Below, in pieces: positions 23,488-31,127 of a stretch of 32,929 bases of DNA. The translations under genes were made by a program, and so were the position numbers. Origin of the DNA: Gammaproteobacteria bacterium (GTDB lineage: Bacteria > Pseudomonadota > Gammaproteobacteria > Arenicellales > Poriferihabitantaceae); the NCBI GenBank assembly GCA_024644945.1, contig JAHEGU010000034.1:1-32929 (forward strand), given 5' to 3'. The notes beneath the pieces were generated by a model, which worked only from the letters and a program-made list of their open reading frames with translations, ran no database searches and was not told where the DNA came from. The first letter of the stretch is position 1; each line of letters begins with the position of its first letter.

Positions 23488-24447
23488 ATGAAAATCGGAT
23501 TTATAGGTCTCGGAAATGTCGGAGGAAAACTAGCAGGAAGCCTTTTACGAAACGGATACGAAGTCATAGTTAAGGATGTCGATCCGGCGCAGATTGCGCC
23601 GCTGATTGGGCAGGGTGCGCTAATTGGAGAGTCTGGCCAATCGATTGCTGAAAATTCGGATGTCGTCATTACCTGCCTGCCTTCTCCGACCGTGTCGGCA
23701 CTCGTTATGGAAGAAGAAAACGGTGTGCTCGCAGGAATGTCCGATGGCAAGATCTGGCTTGAAATGAGTTCAACGGATGCAGATGAGGTTCGCCGTATTG
23801 GCGAAATGGTTTCAGTTAAGGGCGGCATTCCGATCGATTGTCCAGTATCCGGTGGATGTCATCGCGCGGCAACCGGGAACATCGCCATCTTTGCAGGTGG
23901 TGAAAGAGACGCATTTGAACGAGTACTGCCGCTTTTAACTGTCGTGGGAAAGAATATTCTGCACACCGGCCCTCTCGGAACCGCATCCATAATGAAAGTA
24001 GCGACCAACTACCTGGCAGGTGTGCAATTGATCTCTACCGGTGAAGCATTTATGGTGGCAAAAAAGGCCGGCGTAGATTTAAACGTCGCCTACGAGGCGA
24101 TTCGAATTTCCTCAGGAAACTCTTTCGTGCATGAGACAGAAGGGCAGTTGATACTAAATGGCAGTTACAATATCAACTTCACCATGGATCATGAGGTCAA
24201 GGATTTGACATTGTTCGACGATCTCGGAAAAAAGCACGGCGTGCCGCTGGAATTATCTCCTCTCTGTGTGCGGATCATGAGAGATGGCTTAAAACGGTTC
24301 GGACCTAGAGTCTGGTCTTCCATGGTGGTGAAACGACTGGAAGACGATTGTGGTGTAGATCTTCGAGCGGAGGGATTTCCCGAATATCTGACTGACGAGG
24401 AACCTGAAGGCGAAGGCTTCGAGGTGCGAGTCAGAAACAGGGCATGA
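23488..24447 (+). CDS. NAD(P)-dependent dehydrogenase of the 3-hydroxyisobutyrate dehydrogenase family
   Basis: A 319-residue beta-hydroxyacid dehydrogenase from ATG 23488 (a GTG three codons earlier is less likely). It has the Rossmann motif GLGNVGG (7-13), then substrate-binding DCPVSGG (117-123) and the catalytic lysine K170 in ASIMKVATNYL. The C-terminal half is the usual helical dimerisation domain, extended by an acidic tail (DEEPEGEGFEVR). Asp30 after the second strand suggests NAD rather than NADP. It reduces or oxidises a small hydroxy acid; the substrate is unknown. Its stop codon overlaps the ATG of the DUF364 gene in an ATGA, so the two proteins are translationally coupled and likely act in one pathway. 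Confidence 0.93.
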   Translation: MKIGFIGLGNVGGKLAGSLLRNGYEVIVKDVDPAQIAPLIGQGALIGESGQSIAENSDVVITCLPSPTVSALVMEEENGVLAGMSDGKIWLEMSSTDADEVRRIGEMVSVKGGIPIDCPVSGGCHRAATGNIAIFAGGERDAFERVLPLLTVVGKNILHTGPLGTASIMKVATNYLAGVQLISTGEAFMVAKKAGVDLNVAYEAIRISSGNSFVHETEGQLILNGSYNINFTMDHEVKDLTLFDDLGKKHGVPLELSPLCVRIMRDGLKRFGPRVWSSMVVKRLEDDCGVDLRAEGFPEYLTDEEPEGEGFEVRVRNRA

Positions 24448-25274
24448 CGAGCATTGCAGCAGACTATCTCGCAATCATAGACAAGGTTGCCAGCGCCGTA
24501 AGCTTGCCGAATATTCGACAGATTCATATAGCTTCCGTCTCAAGTCAGTCCGGAAAAAGCAGTAAGTTTGGTGCAATGATTCTTGAGAACGAAGTGGTAG
24601 GCCTGACCTTTGTTGATCTGGATGCCGCCAGGCAAGATCTTCTAACAATTCTTAAATCAAAAACCTATATTGGATGCTCACCCTGCGAGGTGGCGGCTCT
24701 CTATGCGGGGAATCAAGGCTGGCAAAGGGCTCTGGGCATGGCGGCCATCAATGCGATCAGTCAGTGTGTGTTAACGGGCAGTGGATGTTTGCTTCCAGAT
24801 ACTGATAACACCATGGGATTGTTGCAACCGGAGCAGGGTGATCACATTGGAATGGTGGGTTACTTCCCACCGTTGGTAGAAATGATAAGAGAAAAAAACA
24901 TCGCCTTGACTGTGATTGAACTAGATGAAAGGTGGGTGCAGAGCGAGAAGGATTTCGAAGTCACAATTGACACATCGAAGTTGAATGCATGTAACAAGGT
25001 GCTGTGCACCGGCACCGTGCTCATCAACCATACTCTCGACAGGATACTGGGGCAGGCGAAAAATGCAGATGAAATTTATCTGGTTGGGCCAACCCTAGGG
25101 TGTCTGCCAGATCCATTATTTGACCGCGGCATAACTGCGGTTGGCGGCAGGCAGGTAGTGAATTGTGCCCAGTTCATTGAAATGTGGTGTGCCGGAGAAT
25201 CCTGGCGAGCGGCATCGAAACGTTATCGAATCATTGCCGAATCCTATCCTGGTTATCGTGCGTTGATTGGTTGA
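24444..25274 (+). CDS. DUF364 (putative heavy-metal chelation) protein
   Basis: A 276-residue cytoplasmic protein with an N-terminal DUF4213-like region and a C-terminal DUF364 Rossmann-like domain. Recognisable segments are GNQGWQRALGMAAINAISQ (about 90-108), then GDHIGMVGYFPPLVEMIREK and LTVIELDERW. A late Gly-rich GPTLGCLPDPLFDRGITAVGG follows. The family name refers to a proposed metal or small-molecule binding site between the domains; no reaction is proven. Several Cys are present, including CSPC. The gene overlaps the dehydrogenase by four bases. This pairing is not a standard operon I know and may serve a metal-binding metabolite or a keto/hydroxy acid step; that is inference. Confidence 0.85.
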   Translation: MTSIAADYLAIIDKVASAVSLPNIRQIHIASVSSQSGKSSKFGAMILENEVVGLTFVDLDAARQDLLTILKSKTYIGCSPCEVAALYAGNQGWQRALGMAAINAISQCVLTGSGCLLPDTDNTMGLLQPEQGDHIGMVGYFPPLVEMIREKNIALTVIELDERWVQSEKDFEVTIDTSKLNACNKVLCTGTVLINHTLDRILGQAKNADEIYLVGPTLGCLPDPLFDRGITAVGGRQVVNCAQFIEMWCAGESWRAASKRYRIIAESYPGYRALIG

Positions 25275-25623
25275 ACTGACGCTTACTAACAGTCATCTAT
25301 ACGTGCTGTTTATTCCGGAGCTGATCCAGAATCCCTTAGAAGCTGTCTAGCAAAACTGAATTAACCAGGCATCGATGATGAGATTCTGACTTTGCTCGGG
25401 GGTCGTCGGACAGATATGCCAAGTTCTTAGATAATAGGAGTCTGCGTTTGGTCAGGACGACTTATGATAGGGAAGAGAACTCTCTAGTAAAGATCTTTTT
25501 GTGTCATGCAATTCGCTATCTGTGACCGAATTGTGATGAATTCGTTATACGCTGGAAACAACTCCACTCGACCCTAGCAGTCAGATAGTGTCCATCATCT
25601 TATTTTTGACAAGAGGAGTTGTT
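25275..25623. other. Intergenic gap upstream of the spondin-domain gene
   Basis: About 350 bases without a credible gene. Near the right end are two TGTGA boxes 11 bases apart (25521 and 25532), followed by an AT-rich TTATAC that could be a -10 element. The rest shows nothing recognisable. Confidence 0.4.
25521..25542 (+). promoter_or_regulatory. Candidate OmpR-type direct repeat
   Basis: TGTGACCGAAT is followed at once by TGTGATGAATT, an 11-bp phased direct repeat of the kind bound by OmpR-family regulators. A response regulator of that family is encoded 900 bases downstream. The match is short and unproven. Confidence 0.3.
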
Positions 25624-26358
25624 ATGAAAAGAATGCTCATTACTATTTTCGCGCTGGTCATAGTCATGCCTGCCACCCAGGCATTTGCGGCCAGGTACAA
25701 AATTGAAATCACCAACCTCACCAATGCTAACTTTTTTACACCCGTTTTAGTTGCTGCCCATCGGCACGATCTTGATATGTTTGAGGTCGGTGAGTCCGCC
25801 AGCGATGCGCTGCAGGCCATTGCCGAGGGTGGGGATACAGCATTGATGCAAACGGTCCTTGACGGAGCGGGTGCTGCATCATCAGTAGCTGAAACGCCGA
25901 CCCTAGAGCCAGTGCTGGCACCGGGAGAAACTGCGGTGGCGCTTGTGGACGCCAAGGGTCGAAACCGTTTGCTGTCGCTGGCGGCGATGATTCTGCCCAC
26001 CAATGATGCATTTATCGGGCTCGATGCCATAAATCTGCGGCGATTTTCTAATCGAACGGTGTATTTGTATGGGTATGACGCGGGAACAGAAGCCAATAAC
26101 GAACTGCTTAATCCAGGAGCAGGGGGTGTACCCGGGGTTCCCGGAATTCCTGGTGATCCATCCGGGCTTGCCGGCAGCGGTGGTGCTGGAGTGAGTTCCA
26201 GCGATTTTAACGACACAGTTCATGTTCATCGAGGCATAGTGGGCGACGATGATGAATTTGGTGGTGTCAGCGACTTGGATAGATCGGCCCACCGTTGGCA
26301 AAATCCGGTTGCCCGTGTGGTCATTACACGAGTAAGGGGAAACTACGTGCTGGATTAA
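25624..26358 (+). CDS. Exported spondin-domain protein with collagen-like linker
   Basis: A 244-residue protein from ATG 25624, preceded by AAGAGGAG. It has a signal peptide (1-22, AFAA), then a Spondin_N-type beta-sandwich: YKIEITNLTNANFFTPVLVA at the start, HRHDLDMFEVGESAS, and a later LAPGETAVALVDAK. In bacteria these domains are secreted and of unknown role. A Gly-Pro rich segment (VPGVPGIPGDPSG, about 171-183) resembles a short collagen-like linker before the C-terminal part (VHVHRGI). The length is normal for bacterial spondin-domain proteins. A strong terminator (26383-26422) separates it from the response regulator. An upstream GTG at 25588 is rejected as it would bury the signal peptide. 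Confidence 0.85.
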   Translation: MKRMLITIFALVIVMPATQAFAARYKIEITNLTNANFFTPVLVAAHRHDLDMFEVGESASDALQAIAEGGDTALMQTVLDGAGAASSVAETPTLEPVLAPGETAVALVDAKGRNRLLSLAAMILPTNDAFIGLDAINLRRFSNRTVYLYGYDAGTEANNELLNPGAGGVPGVPGIPGDPSGLAGSGGAGVSSSDFNDTVHVHRGIVGDDDEFGGVSDLDRSAHRWQNPVARVVITRVRGNYVLD

Positions 26359-26382
26359 GAACTAATACCCGATCCGGGACTC

Positions 26383-26422
26383 AAAATAGACTGGCTCCAG
26401 CTGGGAGTTGGTCTATTTTTTT
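26383..26422 (+). terminator. Intrinsic terminator after the spondin-domain gene
   Basis: AAATAGAC (26384-26391) pairs with GTCTATTT (26411-26418), and an inner stem extends it to about 15 pairs including G-U, with an AGCTG loop. A run of seven T follows (26416-26422). This is the clearest Rho-independent terminator in the window and ends just before the response-regulator gene. Confidence 0.88.
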
Positions 26423-26432
26423 GGGATATGTT

Positions 26433-27143
26433 ATGCAACCTGCTGAAAAGTACGCCCTAGTGGTAGAAGACAATGCGGATTTAGCCAAATTGGTGCAGCT
26501 CCATTTGCATGATATCAACCTGGAGACTGATATTGCCAACAACGGACAGACTGCGCTCGAAATGTTTTCTACCCGACAATACGACATGCTGGTGCTGGAT
26601 ATCATGCTGCCGGAATTAAATGGATTAGAAGTATGCAAGCGAATAAGACAGATAGACCGGCAGATCCCGATTCTCATGCTTACCGCAAAAGCCGAAGAAA
26701 TCGACAAGGTGGTCGGCCTTGAGATTGGAGCGGACGATTACCTGACAAAACCTTTCAGTGTGGCTGAACTGACCGCTCGAATTAAGGCATTGTTGAGGCG
26801 GGCTGATCCGGAAAGATCGTCAAACCTTTGTTCGGGATCAGTAATTGTTAGCCACGGCGATTTAGAAATTGACCAGGCCAAACACCTGGTTAGAATTGGT
26901 GGAAATGAAGTGGACCTTACGGTCAGGGAGTTTGAGTTACTTAACCACTTCTTGAGACATCCTGGAAGAGTATTTACTCGTACTGAGCTATTGGAAAATG
27001 TTTGGGGATACAGCAATGGGGTATACCAACACACCGTAAATTCTCATATAAACCGATTGCGTGCAAAGATAGAGAAGGATCCATCGAAACCAGCGTATAT
27101 CGTGACGGTCTGGGGTGTAGGTTACAAGCTAGTAGATCAGTAA
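26433..27143 (+). CDS. OmpR/PhoB-family response regulator
   Basis: A 236-residue regulator from ATG 26433. An upstream in-frame start at 26295 overlaps the spondin gene and crosses the terminator, so it is rejected. Receiver domain 1-120 has the acidic pair E12-D13, phospho-acceptor D56 (VLDIMLP) and K106 (LTKPF). The C-terminal winged helix (about 140-235) shows LTVREFELLNHFLRHPGRVF and VNSHINRLRAKIE. The sensor kinase gene begins ten bases after its stop, so they form a two-component pair. Genes regulated are unknown. It has no visible promoter of its own beyond the terminator; transcription may start inside or just after that hairpin. Confidence 0.95.
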   Translation: MQPAEKYALVVEDNADLAKLVQLHLHDINLETDIANNGQTALEMFSTRQYDMLVLDIMLPELNGLEVCKRIRQIDRQIPILMLTAKAEEIDKVVGLEIGADDYLTKPFSVAELTARIKALLRRADPERSSNLCSGSVIVSHGDLEIDQAKHLVRIGGNEVDLTVREFELLNHFLRHPGRVFTRTELLENVWGYSNGVYQHTVNSHINRLRAKIEKDPSKPAYIVTVWGVGYKLVDQ

Positions 27144-27153
27144 CCTCCGCGCG

Positions 27154-28641
27154 TTGTTCAACACCCTCTACTCAAAACTTGCCCTTGCGCTAACCATCGT
27201 CCTGGTTTTGGTGGGGGCTGTATTTGGCGGTTTTAGTTGGTATATCGGAAAGCAGCACGCTGACCTGGTAGTTCAAACATTCAATAGGGATCTTGCCGCA
27301 AATTTAATTCGTGAGCGAAAGCTGATAGATAACGGTGAACTCAACGAAGCTACGCTTAAGGAAACCTTTGATGAGTATATGGCGATCAATCCAAGTATTG
27401 AGATTTACCTGCTTAACAACACCGGGCAAATTGTTTCCCACTCAGCACCGCCGGAAAAAGTGGTCCGAAAGAGCGTATCTTTAATACCCATCAGAGAGTT
27501 TTTAGAGAACCGAGAGTACAAGCCCATTTTGGGTGATGATCCACGCAATAAAGAACGCGGTAAAGCGTTTTCGGTTTCGCCAGTCAACACCAGTGCTGGA
27601 ATGTACGGATACTTATATGTCGTGTTGCGAGGAGAAGCCTATGACAGCGTGGCCCGGACACTGGAACAGCAGTACCTGGTCAGACTCGGACTTCAGGTGT
27701 TGTCTATCAGTCTTTTAGTCGGGCTGGCTGCAGGATTGATAATATTGTGGCGGGTGACTCGACGACTTCGTCGATTAACACTAGAAATTAATCGTTTTCA
27801 GCCCCAGAATCAACTCGTCCCAGCTTCAAAGACTCCGAGCCAGGGCGACGAAGTAAACCGGTTATCTCTTGCCTTTGAAGATATGTCAAACCGGATCCGT
27901 GAGCAGATTCGCTCATTGGAGGAAAATGATCGTAAGCGGCGGGATCTGGTTGCGAATATTTCACATGACCTCCGCACTCCTACTGCAGCAATTCTCGGGT
28001 ATCTGGAGACATTGAAAGCAAGGGCGGCGTTGGCTAGCGAATCGGAACTACAGGATTATGTAGAGACCGCACTCCGCAACGCGAGCAGAATGTCGAAGAT
28101 GATTGAAGAGTTGTTTGAGGTGGCTAAGCTTGAAGCCGGCGCTGCTGCCCCAGACTTGGAACCGATTTCTATTGCCGATTTGGCACAGGACATTGTGCAT
28201 CAACAAGGTGTTCTAGCTAAACAAAAGAAGATTGCTCTTTCAATGGAGGCGCCTGCCGATCTTCCGCTGGTAAAGGCAGACACGGGCATGATTCATCGCG
28301 TGTTAGAAAATCTTGTCACTAACGCAATCAATCATCTGGGGCGGGCCGGAGAGGTGGTGGTGCGTCTTGAAAGACGGGCAGACTGTATTAATATCAGCGT
28401 CTGGGACAGTGGAAAATGTATACCACAATCAGAAGTCGCAAGACTGTTTGACCGTTTTTATCAGGGGGGTGAGCGCGATGAGCGTGAGCTGGGTGCAGGT
28501 CTTGGGCTTTCTATTGCGCATCAAATGCTTGCTTTACATCATACCTCGATAGAGGTGCGGAACGGTCAATCAGGAGGAAAGGCCTTTACTTTTAAATTAC
28601 CTGTGGTGCCTTCTGCAGTATGTGATAATTCCGCTGGTTGA
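27154..28641 (+). CDS. Membrane histidine kinase
   Basis: A 495-residue sensor kinase partner of the preceding response regulator. A helix at about 8-30, a periplasmic sensor region (31-170) and a second helix (about 178-200) lead to a HAMP region, then HisKA with H271 (NISHDLRTP). The ATPase has N-box N390 (ENLVTNAINHL), G1 DSGKCIP (418-424) and G2 GAGLGLS (447-453). In G1 the second Gly is Cys, an unusual change that may weaken ATP binding. The sensed signal is unknown. Start is TTG 27154; no ATG or clear ribosome-binding site exists nearby, so translation is probably coupled to the response regulator gene. Confidence 0.93.
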   Translation: MFNTLYSKLALALTIVLVLVGAVFGGFSWYIGKQHADLVVQTFNRDLAANLIRERKLIDNGELNEATLKETFDEYMAINPSIEIYLLNNTGQIVSHSAPPEKVVRKSVSLIPIREFLENREYKPILGDDPRNKERGKAFSVSPVNTSAGMYGYLYVVLRGEAYDSVARTLEQQYLVRLGLQVLSISLLVGLAAGLIILWRVTRRLRRLTLEINRFQPQNQLVPASKTPSQGDEVNRLSLAFEDMSNRIREQIRSLEENDRKRRDLVANISHDLRTPTAAILGYLETLKARAALASESELQDYVETALRNASRMSKMIEELFEVAKLEAGAAAPDLEPISIADLAQDIVHQQGVLAKQKKIALSMEAPADLPLVKADTGMIHRVLENLVTNAINHLGRAGEVVVRLERRADCINISVWDSGKCIPQSEVARLFDRFYQGGERDERELGAGLGLSIAHQMLALHHTSIEVRNGQSGGKAFTFKLPVVPSAVCDNSAG

Positions 28642-28692
28642 GGTGACCAATATCTGTATTTCTGCAAACAAACCGAACTGTAAGGAGTGGAA

Positions 28693-29246
28693 ATGAGTCT
28701 TTTAAGCATTCGCAAAACCCATGTCTTGTTAGAAGAAATTTATCAGGAGATGGGTCAAAATGTGGACTCTCCGCCACGTAAAGTTACCGTGGCAGCGGTC
28801 ATTCATAATCCCTGTGCGGGTGAGTACCAGGAAGATCTCAAGCCCTTGTACGGTCTCGGCGAGGAGATAGGTGGTTATCTAGCGGAAAAAGGGGACAGGC
28901 CCTGGGCGTCGAGCCGGATCAGGTGGAAAGCTATGGTAAAGGCGCCATAGTCGGTCTTGATGGTGAAATTGAGCATGCCGCGGCGCTCCTGCATCCCCGA
29001 TTCGGTGCCCCGGTGCGCGCCGCAGTAGGTAAGGGCGATGATATTATTCCTTCGACCAAGAAAGTAGGGGGAGCCGGTTCCTCATTGCTCTTTCCAATTA
29101 CCAATAAGAATCGAATCTGGGATTTTGATCGCATGGATGCCGCGGAAATATCCATCGCCGATGCACCCAGGCCAGATGAGATCCTTGTAGCCCTGGCCCT
29201 TGCGATTGGTGGGCGTCCACTCCATCGTACCCAAGCGGATAGCTGA
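28693..29246 (+). pseudogene. Amino-acid-synthesis family (DUF1185) protein, frameshifted
   Basis: Homologous to AA_synth/DUF1185 proteins (normally about 190 residues) but split between two frames. The first part, from ATG 28693 with TAAGGAG upstream, reads through KVTVAAVIHNPCAGEYQEDL to LAEKG. The second, in the -1 frame, continues QALGVEPDQVESYGKGAIVG to the end at 29246, containing GDDIIPSTKKVGGAGSSL. Adding one base near 28890 (AAAAAGGGG) would restore one 185-residue protein. The break could be a base-call error in a homopolymer, a true mutation, or programmed -1 slippage. It is followed three bases later by the EthD gene. The reaction of this family is not well established. Confidence 0.75.
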
Positions 29247-29249
29247 CCC

Positions 29250-29558
29250 ATGTTTAAAGCGATCATCTTGCTTAAGAGAAAATCGGAAGCAAGCCATAAT
29301 GAGTTCAGGGGTTGGTGGCTCGATCAGCATGCACCGTTGGCACGTCAGCTTCCAGGCCTGCTAAAACTGACTTTTAACCCTGTTTCGGGTGAGGGACAGT
29401 CGCAATATGACGGGGTATCCGAACTTTGGTTTGAATCGCGTCAGAGCTTTGAGGATGCCTATGCCAGTGAGATCGGTCAGCAGGTTGCAGCGGATTCCAT
29501 GGCACATGTTAGTGAACGCACACGTCTATTCTGTGATGAATTCACGGTAAAGGACTAA
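29250..29558 (+). CDS. EthD-domain protein
   Basis: A 102-residue protein of the EthD ferredoxin-like dimeric alpha/beta-barrel family. The typical N-terminus FKAIILLKRKSEASHNEFRG is followed by WWLDQHAPLARQLPGLLKLTF, where His27 in DQHAP sits at the usual active-site position. The DGVSELWFESRQSFEDAY segment is also typical. EthD-like proteins are linked to ether or aromatic compound breakdown and to unknown oxygenase-like steps. It starts three bases after the DUF1185 frame, so the two are surely co-expressed. The substrate is not identifiable. Confidence 0.9.
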   Translation: MFKAIILLKRKSEASHNEFRGWWLDQHAPLARQLPGLLKLTFNPVSGEGQSQYDGVSELWFESRQSFEDAYASEIGQQVAADSMAHVSERTRLFCDEFTVKD

Positions 29559-29778
29559 TCATTCAATGTATTGAAGGCTGCTGTAATGGCACAAATTCAA
29601 CCTGATGACTCGTTTTAATTTCGGCGACAGAGTGCATATGGGTTGGTGTCCTGTGAATTGAAGCAGACTGCCATAACCAGAGCAAATACATTCGCTATCG
29701 AATATCTGTGAAAGAATGGAATCTGTACAATAGGACACTTCTTGATGACAAATCACCTAACTATTTAGCAACACGAAA

Positions 29779-30927
29779 ATGAGTGAAGAGAAAACAGAAC
29801 CGCAAAAAGATCAGCCCTTCCGATTTTTCGACAACCGCGAAAAATATCTTCTCTTTGTGACCACCACCAGTGAGAAATCCGTTACTGCTGAAAAAGTTGG
29901 GGAAGAGTTAAAATTTCTTACACCGAATCCTCCCGCACTGCGGCTATTTGATGCCGGAGTTGGCAATGGTGCTGTATTCAGCCGAGTGCTGCGGGATATG
30001 CATAGTCGTTTTCCTACCGTACCGTTTCTGGTTGTAGGAAAAGAGATCAGTATGGAAGACACCAGACTGTGGCTGGAGACTCTGGCGGATCGATTCGCAG
30101 AGCACCCACAAACCATAGTTGTCATGACCAATCTCTATTATGCAGAGGCACCATGGCTGGAGCCAAAGAATCCTGCAGATCGAGAAAAACTTGAATGGCA
30201 CGATGTTGCGCTTGATGGCACAACTGCGCACGATTTCAGTCAAGAGATCGGTAAATTGGGAGAGAAACTTAACCGAGGATGGCAAACACGTTCAAGCCCG
30301 ATAACCGGTAATCCGTTATACGTCACACCCTCTGTACTTGTGCTATACCGGCGGGATCAGGCATTCGCGATGCACGACATCATTCCGCGAAAGGGAAAGT
30401 TTGATGCTAATTTCGATTTGATTATCGCTGCACAGCCTTATCGGAGTCGAACTGACGCGAAATTTAAAGTTAAAAAGGTTTTGGGTCCACTGTCGGATTC
30501 ATTATCGGTTAATGGTCGGATGATAGTTGTCCAATCCACGGGTCATGACCCGGGAATGGAGATTATCCGTAAAGTCTGGCCTACTGAGGAACCCTTTGCG
30601 ACGCCCAGACATATTCTCATCAACACACTTAAAGAATCCTTCGTCGAGTCAGGAAACAAACAATATTCGATAGAAGGTACTGGTGACGATAGCGCGCTCT
30701 TTACTTACCATATGCATGCTTTGCCCGATGAAATAGGCAGTAATATTGGGACATCTACACTATTAGCGGCCTGGAACGCCGCAGTTTATGTGGCACAGAT
30801 CGACGATGAGCGCATGAACGAAGTATTGCAGCTTGGAAGTTATCTTGATGCCACCCGCTCTGTGCTGCAGCGTCACGGTGGGCTTTGGTTTCAGGATGAG
30901 TCTTTTGTAGTAGTGCGAAGGAGCTAG
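29779..30927 (+). CDS. SAM-dependent methyltransferase-like protein
   Basis: A 382-residue cytoplasmic protein. The segment LRLFDAGVGNGAVFSRVLRD (about 54-73) fits motif I of class I methyltransferases (acidic-x-G-x-G-x-G). A later acidic strand (FDLIIAAQPYRS, about 212-223) and a Gly/Met strand (NGRMIVVQSTGHDPG) fit motifs IV and V. A long C-terminal half (about 240-382) carries no named domain; it may bind substrate. I do not recognise the exact family and could not name a substrate. It stands alone between the EthD gene and the convergent cystathionine beta-synthase. Codon use and length look normal. ATG 29779 lacks a strong ribosome-binding site. Confidence 0.65.
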   Translation: MSEEKTEPQKDQPFRFFDNREKYLLFVTTTSEKSVTAEKVGEELKFLTPNPPALRLFDAGVGNGAVFSRVLRDMHSRFPTVPFLVVGKEISMEDTRLWLETLADRFAEHPQTIVVMTNLYYAEAPWLEPKNPADREKLEWHDVALDGTTAHDFSQEIGKLGEKLNRGWQTRSSPITGNPLYVTPSVLVLYRRDQAFAMHDIIPRKGKFDANFDLIIAAQPYRSRTDAKFKVKKVLGPLSDSLSVNGRMIVVQSTGHDPGMEIIRKVWPTEEPFATPRHILINTLKESFVESGNKQYSIEGTGDDSALFTYHMHALPDEIGSNIGTSTLLAAWNAAVYVAQIDDERMNEVLQLGSYLDATRSVLQRHGGLWFQDESFVVVRRS

Positions 30928-31085
30928 GGAACTTTTACTCGCATAGCTTTTACTCAAATATGCAGCGCATGTTTACGTTCATGAGCTTGATTCAAACCTC
31001 AGCAAACTTTCTGAAGCTCTCTGCTAGAGGCCTCTGACCGCAGTGCGTCAGCGTCAGTGCGACCGCGTCCAGTGCAGGAAGACAA

Positions 31086-31117
31086 TGATCCAGGATGAAA
31101 GTGATCCAGGACGACAG
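31086..31117. repeat. 16-bp tandem duplication
   Basis: TGATCCAGGATGAAAG (31086-31101) is followed directly by TGATCCAGGACGACAG (31102-31117), with two mismatches, in the gap between the methyltransferase-like gene and the convergent cystathionine beta-synthase. Confidence 0.8.
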
Positions 31118-31127
31118 TCACTGTCCT

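Noticed and set aside
26295-26432. Longer N-terminus for the response regulator
   Set aside because: It would run through the end of the spondin gene and the terminator; the receiver domain starts at ATG 26433.
28870-28900. Programmed -1 frameshift as an intended feature
   Set aside because: The run is AAAAAGGGG, not a classic slippery heptamer, and no stimulatory stem is evident; a base error or mutation is simpler, so it is kept only as an open finding.
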